A stretch of 64,000 nucleotides of DNA from Collybiopsis luxurians FD-317 M1 (Eukaryota; Basidiomycota; Agaricomycetes; Agaricales; Omphalotaceae): assembly GCA_000827265.1 (NCBI GenBank), contig KN834774.1, positions 84,384 through 148,383 of the forward strand, given 5' to 3'. Below the pieces are notes generated by a model. It did not search any database. It was not told the DNA's origin and saw only the letters and a list, made by a program, of their open reading frames with translations. Shown here piece by piece: positions 12,455 to 23,340 of this stretch (position 1 is its first letter; each line of letters begins with the position of its first letter). The translations under genes and the position numbers were made by a program.

Positions 12455-14020
12455 CTATTCCTCACTAGGGATCTCCTTGTCCTTCCTTTCCTGAATGCTG
12501 AGCTCCTGCAGCTTCTGGAAGTGTTTAAGTAGAAGTTTGCATTTGAAGGGGTGCTGGTTATGCCATTCTTCTACAAGTTTAAGGCTTCCCTTCATTCCTA
12601 GGCAATAGTTGATTCTAAAATTGTACACTGAGAGTGCTTCAGACCCTCTCACTTGCTGGGCTGAAAGCTGTTTTGTGGTTGTGAAGTACTGTAAGTTGTT
12701 ATGGTGAGAGTAGACTTGTATGGGGAATTGTGATCCTTCACAGTATGTCCTCCAAACTTTGAAACATTCAACTATGGCCAAAAGTTCTTTGTCATATATA
12801 TTATAGTTTATTTTGACTGCTATCCTTGTACAGGCATGGATGAAGTTTCCCTGAAGCTGGTTCTTGTTGGAATAGTATTCCTGTAATCACCCAATCTGAA
12901 GCATCACATTCTAAGATGATGGGTAGATCTGGGCTGAAGTGACCCAACACTGGGGCATGCACAAAGGCTTGCTTCAAGAGATCAAATGCATCCTGGCATG
13001 CCTTCCCCCAAGTCCATTGGACATTTTTTCATAATAAACCTGTCAATGCCTTAGTAATGCCTGAATAGTTATCAATAAAGTGTCTATAGAAGTTAGCGAA
13101 TCCCAGGAAAGACTGTAGTTCTTTTACAGTCTGTGGGGTAGGCCAATCCAGAATTACCTTTACCTTCTTGGGTCCATTGAGAATCCTTTGGGGCTCATTA
13201 TTACCCCTAGATACTCCATTGTGTCTGTATGGAAGCTGCATTTTCTGGTTTAGCATGTAATTGGTTGGTGTGTAGGCATTCCAGTACTTTACAAATGTGC
13301 TCCTGATGTGAGTCCTCATCCATGGAATAAATCAGAATGTTGTCTAGATATATGACCATGCAAACATCCACCATATCATGAAATATGTTGTTCATGAAAT
13401 ATTGAAAGGCAGAGGGTGCATTTGTTAGCCCAAAGGGCATTACTAGGTATTCAAATGCACCATAGCATGTACAGAAGGCTGTTTTCCATTCATGTCCATC
13501 TGCAACTTGAACATTGTTATATTGGGCCTACTTGCAAATCAATCTTTGTGAAGATTTTTGCCTTTTTTGGTCAACTAAGGTTCCAATGAGGGGAAGGGGA
13601 TACCAATTTTTTCTGGTAATTTGGTTTAATGCACTATAGTTGATGCAAAGATGTAAGGTTCTGTCTTTTTTCTTGGCAAATAGAACTGGAACACCTGCAG
13701 GAGAACTTGACAAGCAGATGAAGCCTTTCCCCAGCATGTTGTTGATGTAATCTTTCAATGCTTTAAGTTCTACTTCAGACATATTGTAGAGTTCACCAAT
13801 AGGTGGTATTGTGTCCCCTTCAGTTTCAATTTCAATATTGTAGGGACAATGAGGAGGTAGCTCCTTGGCTTCTCCTGGGGAAAAGACATCCAGGAAATCT
13901 TGATAATGAGTGAGAATGTGTTTCTTTAGCTCCTCTACCTCTTCTGGATCTTGTTCTTTCCTCCCCTTTTGTTCCCTGCTCACTGTATGGCTTGGCTTGA
14001 ATCCTTTGTTTCTGTAGCAT
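12455..14020 (-). pseudogene. Element B RT-RNase H with integrase deleted
   Basis: Minus strand from 14020: RT entry ([29 protein letters not shown]), palm with [13 protein letters not shown] (near 13440) and the active-site block, connection ([15 protein letters not shown]) and RNase H (LECDASDWVITG, ECFKVWR, ending FRINYC near 12605). The active site reads YLDN instead of YLDD, so the last catalytic Asp is Asn. Directly after FRINYC comes sequence homologous to the pol tail that follows the chromodomain in D (LVEEWHNQHP). The zinc-binding segment, integrase core and chromodomain are therefore missing by one internal deletion. Further stops and frameshifts are present. B could only move in trans, if at all. 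Confidence 0.88.
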
Positions 14021-15064
14021 GGAGTTGTTCCCCTTTGTGATTGTCTTCCCCTGTAGTGGGTTTAATATGCATCACATACACTGGGGTACCAGACCATAGA
14101 AGGGAGTCCATGGCAGTGGCTCCTACCAGACTGACCATCTTCCCTTTTGAATCTGGGTTGGACTTTCATTGGACTTTCACCCTTTATGTTGTCCACTGCC
14201 CTTTTCTCTTTACCCTTTGTTTCCTTTGCTTCAGTGCAGGGGAAGACAGTATTTTCCAAACTCACCTGGTATAGGCTGAATAGGCAAATGCTCCTCTGTT
14301 CTCCTGGTCCATTTTTGAACCCAATGTCTCTTTTGCTTGTAGAGGAGAGGTTTGGAAAACCATGTATTTGACTTTTTGATCCACACTTGAAAAGCCTTCT
14401 CAGAGTACCCTTTCCCTGATGGCTGAATGAAGCACTCCTGCATCCAAGTTTCTATATTGCTGTTTCATTGAGTTAGCCTATTTGCATAAATCAGCCATTT
14501 GTTGATCCCCATCAGTATTGGATCTTTGAGTGGTGTTTCTGGTATTGGTAGTCCTTCTTCTTCAGTTCAGTGAGTTGGGGAAGTTACCCCATCCTCTTCT
14601 TCTGCTATGTCTTCTATTGTGACACTTGGTTGTTTAGGTGTCACCTCTCTGTTTGGCATATTGCTTTCTGTGCATTCCTCCTCTTGTATTATTCCTTCTA
14701 CTATTGCACCAGATGTTCAAATATTTTGCTCACAGAAAGTAAGTGAGAGGTCTCCCCAGTTGATATCTGGGTTGTATTCTCATAACCAGGGCAAGCCAAG
14801 CATGAGTGGAGCTGTTGGGTGCAATCTAGTAACCAAAAATTCTACTACATATACAGTACTGTCTGCAAAACTGATAGAATCTTTAAATGCCTTTGTAATT
14901 TTACCTGCCAATGTTGGTTTTCCATCAAAAAGTTCAAGGAGGATAGGTTCCTCCAGTTGAGTAATGTTCTGGGGGAGCTTCTCTGCCAATGTACAATCAA
15001 TGAATCTTCTTGTGGCACCTGAATCAATCAGAGTATTGTAACTTACATTATCATTAACATCCAA
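14021..15064 (-). pseudogene. Element B retropepsin and linker
   Basis: On the minus strand from 15064 the protein reads as a retroviral-type aspartic protease. It has the catalytic LIDSGATRRFID block near 15030, the flap-side AFKDSISFAD segment and the closing LMLGLPWL near 14785. It aligns well with the protease of D at 48168-47026. The linker to RT (14780-14021) has several stops and a frameshift. In the living element this enzyme would cut the Gag-Pol polyprotein. Confidence 0.85.
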
Positions 15065-17340
15065 AAGAGATAACCAAATTTAAACTATAAAAGAATTGAT
15101 CAAATGAGATGAAAGCTGAGCTGGTACCCCTTTCTCTCCTGCAAAGGAGGCTCAGCCTATAACTGAAGTTATATTTGTGGGACTCTGTGGTGTTCCTATT
15201 TCCTCATTGGAGCCCCTTCCCCATTCCCTGAATTGTTCCCCAATTCATTTTAGAGATTTTCCAGTATTGCAACTTTCCAGTTACTGTTTTCCCCATCTGG
15301 ATCTTGTATCCCTTTGAGGGTAAAGACAGCTGTCCTTAGTCACTCATGTTCCATGCTTTTTCCATTTTTGGGGTGAGTTGAATCACCCTCTTGTAGACTC
15401 CTTGGGGGATCAAGGTTCTTGGGATTAGCACATTCTTTACCAATGTATCCCTTTCCCCCATATTGGAAGCAGAGTCTCTCTTGCCTTTTTTGTCTAAACT
15501 CTTCTTGTTGAGCTGGGATGTGCACTATTCCTGCTCATAAGATAGTATCCCCCTTGAAGTTGGCTAAAGCTCCACATAGACAATCATATTCCCCTTCCTC
15601 TGGGGAGGAGCTCAGTCCTTTAGAATATGATGGGGAACTCTGTCCTTTGTCTGGGTAGTCACCTACACAGCCTTCCCATGCAGCAGTTCCCCTTTGATGA
15701 CCCCTCCAATTGTTCCCTTGATTGTCATTCTGGGCATTATTGTTCCAATTCACTTGTTGTCTTCCCCCACTATTGTTCCCCTGGTACTGGGGTTGAACCA
15801 GTCCCTGGTGATAGTTGGGGATGTCCTGTTCCCAAATTTGATTGAGACCTGGGACAGCCACAGCATGTGACAGATTCCCTCTTGCCCCATATTGTCATTG
15901 AGCATCCACAGTAGCCCTAATAGACTGATCTAATTCTTGATAGCAAGCAGCCCATTCTGAGTATGTAGTAGGCTTGTCTTGTTGTGACAAAACTGTAAGG
16001 TCCAGACTTGCATGTACTGCTTTTCATAAGAAGGTGATAAGGGTGACATCATTGTAGCCCATTTTGAATGCATACTGCTGGAACTGTACAATGAATTTTG
16101 AGAAAGTTTCTTGCGGTTGTTGTTGGATCCAGTCCAGTTGGGTCTGAGCATCTTGTTGCACATCAAAGACACCAAAGTATTTCCCCCATTCTTCTACAAA
16201 TGAAGGCCAGAATTGGAGGGCAAGGATGTTTTCTCCCTGTTCTTTTCATTGAACAAGGTTATCATAGTGTGCAGCTGCAGTATTGGTTAGATATGATACC
16301 ATAAATACTACCTTGTCCTCATCTTGCTCATATATCATTCATGTTGCAGTGAATATTTGTTTCAATTGTGAAAGGAACAGTTCACACTTTGATCTATCAA
16401 GGCCAGAGAAGGCATCGGGCTTCTTCATATCAAGCTTTGATTTCTAAATTGAATTCTGGAATTTGGTTGGCATCTTGTCCAGAGGGTCCTGCTTCCCCTC
16501 ACTCACCTCTTGGTCCTCATACTGCTAACCAACCTCTTCCCTATGATAGTAGACATCATCCATGATTCCCCAATCACTAGGATTGCTTGGGGGACCACCA
16601 CCTCTGCCTCCTCCTCCAGGTGGGCCTCCTGGTGGGCCACCTCCATATGGAGGTCTTTCCCCATATGGTGACCCTCTATCCCCTCCTCTGTCACTTGGAG
16701 GATTTGATCCCCTTGGACCTCCAGGACTCCCTGGACCACTGGGATAATAAGGAGGGCCTCCACTACTAATGGGTGGAGCAACTAGGGGAACATGTCCTCC
16801 CCTTTGGTTATGGGTTGGGCTTATCCCTGTTTCAGGGGGAACTGGACCACCAGGAGAACCTCCTGGTGGGGCCTCTCCAGCTGCTCATAATCCTGTCTGG
16901 ACAGTTACTGTAGCCCTAAGTTCAACAGGGGTAGTAGGTCCATTAATCAAGCCTAACCCTGTATTGATGTTTGTTTGAACATTAGCAAATCCTTCCCTGT
17001 AGTTCATTCCAATGGCAACTGAAGTGTTTGGGTTGACTATCTAGGTATAGGAAGGAGGTGGCCTAGGACCATTTATTCTTGGGGCAAAAGGATAACTTCC
17101 CCCTATACTTTGTAATTCAGGAACTCTTTGTGCTGGGACAAAGTGTTCCCTGTCTAGTCTGGGTAGCTGAGGAGCATCCTTCATGGCATCTTTCAGTGCT
17201 CCAGATGAAGGGGAAACTATCTGTGGAATGACACTCTCAGCATATGACCTACCTTGTTCATACCCTGAGATTTCTTCCAAACTCAGAAGTATTCTCCCTT
17301 CAATGGCTAAGTCATTGCCCTCACTCAAGGAAAGATTAGA
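15065..17340 (-). pseudogene. Element B gag: proline/glycine-rich head, capsid, zinc knuckle
   Basis: On the minus strand, 17340-16560 encodes a Pro/Gly-rich head (repeated GGPPGG motifs), 16480-15930 the retrotransposon gag capsid region (homologous to GWIKQMDNEAFATF of D, but out of frame in places), and about 15480 a nucleocapsid knuckle reading CFQYGGKGYIGKEC, where the second Cys and the His of CCHC are both Tyr. The reading frame is broken many times. At about 17340 homology ends where an inverted fragment begins, so the first part of gag and the 5' LTR are absent. Confidence 0.75.
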
Positions 17341-17344
17341 GCAC

Positions 17345-18050
17345 TGGACAATGCAAAGGGAGAGAGTTGAATGAAAGTCTAACCCAGATTCAAAAGGGAA
17401 GTTGGTCAGTCTGGTAGGAGCCACTGCCATGGACTCCCTTTTACAATCTGGTACCCCCAAGTACATGATACATATTAAACCCACTACAGGGGAAGACAAT
17501 CACAAGGGGGAGCAACTCCATGCTACAGAAATGAAGGATTTAAGCCATACAAGGAGTGGGGAACAAAAGGGGAAGAAAGAACAAGGTCCAGAAGAGGTAG
17601 AGGAAATAAAGAAACACATTCCTCCTCAATATCAAGATTTCCTGGACATCTTTTCCTCAGAGGAAGCCAAGAAGCTCCCTCCTCATTGTCCCTATGATAT
17701 TAAAATCAAAATTGAAGGAGATGCAATACCACCTATAGGCAAACTCTACAATATGTCAAAAGTGGAACTTAAAGTGCTTAAAGATTATATTGACAACATG
17801 CTGGGGAAAAGATTCATTGGCTCATCAAATTCTCCTGCAGGTGCTCCAGTTCTATTTGCCAAGAAAAGATGGAACCTTATATCTTTGCATCAACTACAGA
17901 GCACTGAATCAAATTACCAGAAACAATTGGTACCCCCTCTCCCTCATCAGAACCCTAGTTGATCAACTTCAAAAGGTAAAGATCTTTGCAAAGATCAATT
18001 TGCAAGTGGGATACAATAATGTTTGAGTTGCAGATGGACATGAATGGAAC
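17345..18050 (+). pseudogene. Inverted PR-RT fragment of a B-like element
   Basis: The plus strand encodes the protease-RT linker and RT start of a chromovirus ([44 protein letters not shown]). It is the near copy of the minus-strand segment 14190-13500 of B, so the two form a roughly 0.7-kb inverted repeat separated by 3.2 kb. Homology starts near 17345 and stops near 18050 inside the RT ADGHEW block, where CAGG-rich sequence begins. A frameshift lies after 17865. It is best read as a rearranged piece of a second copy. Confidence 0.8.
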
Positions 18051-18061
18051 ATCAGCAAAAT

Positions 18062-18230
18062 AACCCTTAGACCAGGGTGTCTAAGGCAGCCCAGGAATTT
18101 TGCCAAATCCTGAGTAACCTTGGGCCTTCTAGGCAGCCTAGTTTGCCAGGGCTACCCAGGTTTTTGCCCAAATCCTGGTCTCCCTGAGAGTCCCTGGGTC
18201 ATCCCTGGGAGATACATTGGTGTGCCTGAA
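18062..18230. repeat. CAGG/CCTGG-rich repeat island 1
   Basis: Dense irregular CCCAGG, CCTGGG, CCTAGG and CCAGGG words, many self-complementary, followed by AT-rich sequence. Four similar islands occur at 19441, 27735, 28345 and 28810. No coding sense is apparent. Confidence 0.6.
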
Positions 18231-19440
18231 ACATAATATAAAATTTATATAAAAAACTTGTTTGCAGCATTGGCACAATTAATGGGCCATAACTTGAAAT
18301 ATCTTTTGGCATGAGCTTGTGCTTAATTATGCTGATTACACACCCTTTACTCTGAGCCTGAATAATAGTTTTAAGTCACTATTACACCTACAGAGTGGTG
18401 CCTTGTCACAGAAATTTTTTAAAAAATGACATGATTTTCAAAATTAAGAAGTGGCATGATTTTTTATTAAAAAATGGCAATCACCTGCTCATGGACTTNN
18501 NNNNNNNNNNNNNNNNNNNNNNNNNNNNNNNNNNNNNNNNNNNNNNNNNNNNNNNNNNNNNNNNNNNNNNNNNNNNNNNNNNNNNNNNNNNNNNNNNNNN
18601 NNNNNNNNNNNNNNNNNNNNNNNNNNNNNNNNNNNNNNNNNNNNNNNNNNNNNNNNNNNNNNNNNNNNNNNNNNNNNNNNNNNNNNNNNNNNNNNNNNNN
18701 NNNNNNNNNNNNNNNNNNNNNNNNNNNNNNNNNNNNNNNNNNNNNNNNNNNNNNNNNNNNNNNNNNNNNNNNNNNNNNNNNNNNNNNNNNNNNNNNNNNN
18801 NNNNNNNNNNNNNNCATCACATGACTTTTGGTTGAAATTTTGTGCACTCCCTCTTTTTTACTCCATTCCTTCCCTTAACTACCATGTCTAATGAACTTCA
18901 GTTGCCCTATACTTTTCATATCTTATTTCTCATGCTATATCTCTGAGAAATAGCATAGTCTTGGATGTTGAGGGACATTAAGGAGTATCAGGGCGAGTTT
19001 TTGACTATCTACTGGATAGAATAGAACATGCCCTGGTGAGCTTTCTATCACTTTTTTGATTCCTTATGCTTATTGAATATCTTAGATTCATTTTGTACAT
19101 CCTACATTCACACCTGAAGCCTATATTGCTGTTTGAGGGCAAAGGGAGCTGTATAGAGAGGAGGGCTATTATCTTGGGTGAGTTCTTGTCTTTTTTTCCC
19201 CTTCTTTAATACTGATTAATCACCTTAGATTGATCTTCTTGACACTGCATTTACTTTCCTGCTTACTGAATGTCTGTCTACTTACCCATCTCATCTTCGA
19301 GTTATATTTCTACCATTGTATTATGTAATCAAGTTAATGTATATTCCTTGTTGCTCAAAACATATGTGAGATGAGATATACAGGGGTTTAGATATTTATC
19401 TAGGGTTACAAGATTGATTTTAACATAAGCAGATACCTTC
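18231..19440. other. AT-rich non-coding sequence containing an assembly gap
   Basis: I see no gene. Just left of the gap, sequence around TGGCATGATTTT is imperfectly repeated (18425-18480), and a related CACATGACTTTT lies just right of it. The unresolved part is therefore probably a short tandem repeat. Confidence 0.5.
18499..18814. other. Assembly gap (316 N)
   Basis: An unbroken run of N. Anything predicted across it is meaningless. Confidence 1.
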
Positions 19441-19665
19441 CAGGGATGCTCAGGGATGCTCAGGGATGCCCAGGGATGCTCAGGGATACTCAGTGATACA
19501 CAGGGAGCTCTCAGGGCTGCTCAAGAATTCCCCAGGATACCTTGGGCTACTTTAATTTGCCTGAGTGTGCACAGGATTTGGGGGGTGTCTCCTGGCAACC
19601 TTGGGCAACTCTGGCACCCTGGACCTACCAGGTAGTCCAGGAGGCTCCAGGTTTCCAAAAAGGAA
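19441..19665. repeat. CAGGGATGCT minisatellite and CAGG-rich island 2
   Basis: From 19441 the 10-bp unit CAGGGATGCT repeats in register about five times (later units with one or two changes) and then decays into irregular CAGG/CCTGG words to about 19665. It shows that the CAGG islands have a 10-bp tandem origin at least in part. Confidence 0.8.
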
Positions 19666-21115
19666 TCAAAGTGAGCCTAGGCTTTGAAGTACCTTTGCTG
19701 ATGAGGTGGAGCATTGTTATGTACTTGCACTGGATGGCTGGATGTGTAATGCAGATTTTTGCTGTATGTAAACAATGGCTATGACTACAGCATTAGTATA
19801 TGGATGCAATTTGGTAAACAATGACTTAGGTGGACTTGTAGTCAACTAATGGTGGATCTTATGCAATTTAATAGAGCTACTTGAGTGTATAGTCTTAGAG
19901 ATAGACCTTTCTTCAAGTATTTAGTGAGAAATTTCAAATATATAACAGTAATGATTGTTTAGCTATAGAGTACAACTGCAAATACTATGATACATACTGA
20001 CAGGTTAAAATACTCAAGCTGAGGAGCTTGAGTTTGAGTCCTCAGTATTTATATTACAGGAAATGTATTGTTACAAAGTTGAGTCATTGTCTCGGTCATA
20101 TTAACCATACTATATTACTGTGCAGCACAGTCATGTCAGCTTGCCAACTGCATAGTGCAGCTCAAATAGTTGCTGTGCAGCATCATTGTGATCTTCTGTA
20201 CTGCTGCTTGGACAATGTAAGTGCTGGTATAAATATAGTTAATTAAATGTGAGGAACAAAAAATGATGCTACCAAAATATTAGACAGTTGTTCATCACTG
20301 AGTGGGGTGTTCAAAGTAAAAATTAAGCAGGGTCCTAACATCTGGACTGCACAGCATGTACATCCACATCCAGCTCTCCCTTTCCCTTTGATGCTACTTC
20401 CTCATCCCACCCCGCCTGTGCTTCCAGGTCTGCAGATGAAAATGTGAACAGGTACATTGAGTGGAGGGGTGTCAGTGTTGGACACACTGAATGGTAACCT
20501 TGGATTGTCTAGGTGGCCATTAAGGAAGCTGGTTTCAATCAGCAGAGGAGTAGGACAAATTGTAAAAGAAATTCATGCCTGGGATTCCAAGTACAAAACA
20601 TATAGAAGCCATTGAATCCAAGTACAGAAGTGGATTGTCGGTCTCTAAGTCCAGCTGCAAATCATACAATTATGGTCCTGCATGAGTCCAGAAGAGCTGG
20701 TATGAGATTTGGTCAGATGCTGTCAACAGAGAGAGACTCAATGGTTTGTTCTGGATAAAGAAGCTTAGGATGGGGATTTGGATTGATAGTGTTCAACAAC
20801 TGGTGGTAGGTTATCAGGCATTGCAATTGATGTCAACCATGGTGCTTGACCAGGGGGAACATATGTTTGCTCCCTTTCTGAGCTTCATTGCAGTTGGAAT
20901 TGGTATGCCATCCTAGGGTCTCTATCAAAAGGAGAAGGGGAAGTGTTCCCCTGATTTGATCAGGGAAGCTTGTGTTCTCCTTGAATAGACAACAATGACT
21001 GCCTCGAGGCAATTTATTGTGGGAGTCTGACAGTGGCACTTGGAGCATCACTGCAAGGTGTTGTGTGCACTACCCCAGGTTCTGGGTTTCGTCAGGTAGG
21101 GGTAGATGGTAACAT
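19666..21115. other. Non-coding, CpG-poor sequence
   Basis: No gene is supported. The right part (about 20270-21115) lies just inside the remnant LTR F and may be degraded gag of that element on the minus strand, but no gag motif survives. Confidence 0.4.
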
Positions 21116-21185
21116 TCTTCCCCCTTGTTTGCTGGGTCCTATGTTGACTCCAGACATCTCAATAACAGTTGAGACACTGTTATTT
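21116..21185 (-). pseudogene. gag start and leader of remnant element F
   Basis: On the minus strand the sequence next to the LTR reads AAATAACAGTGTC, then GAGATGTCTGG with an ATG at 21157 starting Met-Ser-Gly. The leader and the Met-Ser-Gly start match D (AAATAACAGCATCC, then GAGATGTCAGG). This is the first codons of a gag whose remainder is lost or unrecognisable. The shared primer-site sequence suggests the same priming scheme as in D. Confidence 0.5.
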
Positions 21186-21306
21186 TGTTAGACCCAAGCT
21201 ATTTTATGTAAATAGGTTGTGTGGTGTAATAGATATGAGAATACAATGATAGTTGTATACTGAAGTACTAAGTGTAGACATTCCCCAACCAGTTTAGGGC
21301 ATAACA
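21186..21306 (-). mobile_element. Short LTR remnant (F)
   Basis: It starts TGTTAGACCC and ends AGGGCATAACA, the same termini as the 725-736-bp LTRs of D and the 695-bp solo LTR at 61563, but it is only 121 bp. It is therefore an internally deleted LTR. It cuts off the C-terminus of the DUF6536 relic on its right. Flanks (TATTT/CTGAC) show no target duplication; the left flank is element interior, so none is expected. Confidence 0.6.
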
Positions 21307-22135
21307 CTGACCCCAGAAACCAGAGCACACATCTTGGCCTTGGAAATTGCTCATACCTTGACAAATCCATTGTGGACCGTCTGCTAGTGTATCTGGGAAA
21401 GTATGACCAGCTGAAATGAATATGTTGTTCGAGGTGTAATTGCCAATGAGCACTACAAGATTATTCCGATTGGACACAAAGTCAATTGCATAGGCTTTGA
21501 GGCAATCAGAAGGACCAAGAATGTCCCATTGCACAAGTTCCTCCTGGTCAACATTGTCTGGACAACTGGCCTGGAAATCACAAAGCCATTCATAAGCGGT
21601 GCCATTACCATTATGAGTAAATTGCTACATGTCTGGGCCCTCTGCAAAGTAGACGGTGTATTCATTGGCACTGATTGTGGAGTAGAAAGAAGAGTTGTAG
21701 CTAGAAAGTACATCAGCACATGATTACAGTTAATGCTATATACCTACAAGAGATATAGTGGAATGGAGGATGCGGACAGGGCAATCCACAAAAGTCATTT
21801 TCAGCGGCTCGTATATTTAAGATTTCGGAAGCTCTGCAACCCAATGTCAAGCCATGATCCTCTCTCGTGTACTACATTAACCTCCGTTCGAGTGGGAGCA
21901 CAGAGACCCTGCATGGTGTAGTTGCCAGCGCCGAGTAATAGTGTGCTAAGGACATTGATGATGAGATGTACTGCTAAGGAAATATAGCCGACTTTGTTGC
22001 AGTCATCTCGGAGGATGACCCCACTGTCACTTCCTTTTGTCTTCATTGCACTCCAGATTAAGATAACAACATTCATTAGAAGTACTGTATACATTAGATA
22101 CACAGTAGCAAACAGTATTTTTGTTCCTTGAGGAA
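21307..22135 (-). pseudogene. DUF6536 membrane protein, disrupted
   Basis: Minus strand, two exons: about 22135-21748 and 21700-21307, with intron 21747-21701 (GTAGGT...TAG) restoring the frame. The first exon has a membrane segment (LMNVVILIWSAM) followed by the typical KTKGSDSGVIL, DDCNKVGYISLAVHL, LLGAGNYTMQ and WLDIGLQSFRNLKY blocks. The second continues FYNSSFYSTISANEYTVYF. I recognise this as the fungal DUF6536 family, multi-pass proteins of unknown function. The N-terminus is replaced by a minisatellite (22141-22243), two TGA codons stand where Arg is expected after NLKYTSR, a TAG follows AEGPDM, and the C-terminus is cut by LTR remnant F. Confidence 0.8.
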
Positions 22136-22140
22136 GGGCA

Positions 22141-22243
22141 GGAGGCGGGACAGTGAGCGGGACGGCGGGACAGTGAGCGGGACGGCGGGACAGTGAGCAG
22201 GACGGCGGGACAGTGAGCGGGATGGAGGGACAGCGAGCGGGAA
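22141..22243. repeat. 20-bp GC-rich minisatellite
   Basis: Five tandem copies of a 20-bp unit, GCGGGACAGTGAGCGGGACG, with few changes. It abuts the DUF6536 relic and reads through on the minus strand as a repeated Pro/Val/Arg-rich peptide, which is probably not a natural N-terminus. Confidence 0.9.
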
Positions 22244-22310
22244 GCATTGACAGCCGGTGGGAATCAGGGGCAACAGGTACCAGTCGTGAAGTACAGCCGT
22301 TTGCATACAA

Positions 22311-22806
22311 CCGTTTGCGAAAAATTTTGCCCGCTCGAGTTTTCTACATGTATTTATTTGTATTTGTTACTTGATCCAGCTGCCATATGTGCTCAGCACA
22401 GCCGTCTCTCTCATCCCTTCGCTTTAGCCCCCAAGCCTTCAGAAATAATGTTATGCTTCACTAAAATGTCCAGTACAGAACCTACCAGAGCGTGATTGCT
22501 GTTCTGCGTGAAGGCAGGACTCTGGACACTGTCAGTTGTAATGCCACGGATCAATTGCGTCTCGCGTTACATCAGTGAATTCACAGTGTTCCAATACGAT
22601 GTTTTTGCTTCTCAGAGCGATACCCAAGGCCCTTACTTCATAAATACTCCAGCACCTCTCAAGATTGTCCATTTCCTCAATGTGGATACTGCAAAACATG
22701 GCATACGAATGACACAATGTGAGGCTCAATAGAAATTTCGGATCAAATATCAAATACAAACAAACACTGGTAGGAAACTCGAGTGGGCAAAACTTTTCGC
22801 AAACGG
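22311..22806. mobile_element. TIR element copy 1 (MITE-like)
   Basis: It begins CCGTTTGCGAAAAATTTTGC and ends with the inverse (GCAAAACTTTTCGCAAACGG), so it has terminal inverted repeats of at least 30 bp that continue into CTCGAGTTTC. It is about 496 bp long. The interior is nearly the reverse complement of copy 2. A minus-strand peptide inside (IVLEHCEFTDVTRD) is also partly kept in copy 2, so the interior may be an old coding fragment. No transposase is present, so it would be non-autonomous. Confidence 0.75.
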
Positions 22807-22824
22807 CAAACTTTTTGCAAATGG

Positions 22825-23339
22825 CCGTTTGCGAAAAGTTTTGCCAATCTGAGTTTCATACCGGTGTTTGTTTGTATTTGATATTTGATCTGATATTTCT
22901 TTTGAGCCTCACGTTGTCTCGTTCGTATGCCATGTTTCGTAGCATCCGCCTTGAGAAAATGGACAATTTTGAAAGGTGCCTGTGTATATGAAGTGAGGAC
23001 CTTGGGGGTTACTCTGAATATCCTATCGCAACACGGTAAATTCACCGACGTAACATGATGCACTGGACGGAATTGATCCCTGGCATCACAGCTGACAGTC
23101 CCCGCAAGTGTCCGGAGTCCTGCTTTCGCGCAAAACGGCAACGGTAGGTTCTGCACTGGGCATTTTGATGAAGCATAATGCTATTTTCGAAGGTTGGGTG
23201 CCCAAAGCGAAGGAATGAGTGACAGAAACATCGAAATAAGTTTGAGTAATTAATTGATTACATTGGGGAGCCGGATCAAGTTACAAAAACAAATAAATAG
23301 CTGTTGAAAACTCGAAGGGGTAAAAGTTTTTGCAAACGG
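22825..23339. mobile_element. TIR element copy 2, inverted relative to copy 1
   Basis: It starts CCGTTTGCGAAAAGTTTTGC and ends TTTTTGCAAACGG. It lies 18 bp from copy 1 in the opposite orientation, so the pair makes an almost perfect palindrome with arms of about 0.5 kb that could fold into a large cruciform or hairpin RNA. CpG is retained, so the copies look fairly young or unmethylated. Confidence 0.75.
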
Positions 23340-23340
23340 C

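Noticed and set aside
14041..14274. Plus-strand ORF opposite the B protease-RT linker
   Set aside because: It is the antisense shadow of pol; an equivalent shadow appears opposite the inverted fragment at 17499-17041.
16562..16978. Plus-strand glycine/proline-rich ORFs
   Set aside because: They mirror the Pro/Gly-rich head of B gag on the minus strand, since GGN/CCN codons give the same type of sequence on both strands.
18467..18847. ORFs across the N run
   Set aside because: They consist of undetermined bases.
19441..19500. CRISPR array
   Set aside because: The repeat is a 10-bp head-to-tail minisatellite without spacers, in a eukaryotic genome.
22243..22310. Start of the DUF6536 gene at 22310
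   Set aside because: The open frame upstream of the membrane segment is translated minisatellite and TIR-element sequence, unlike any DUF6536 N-terminus.
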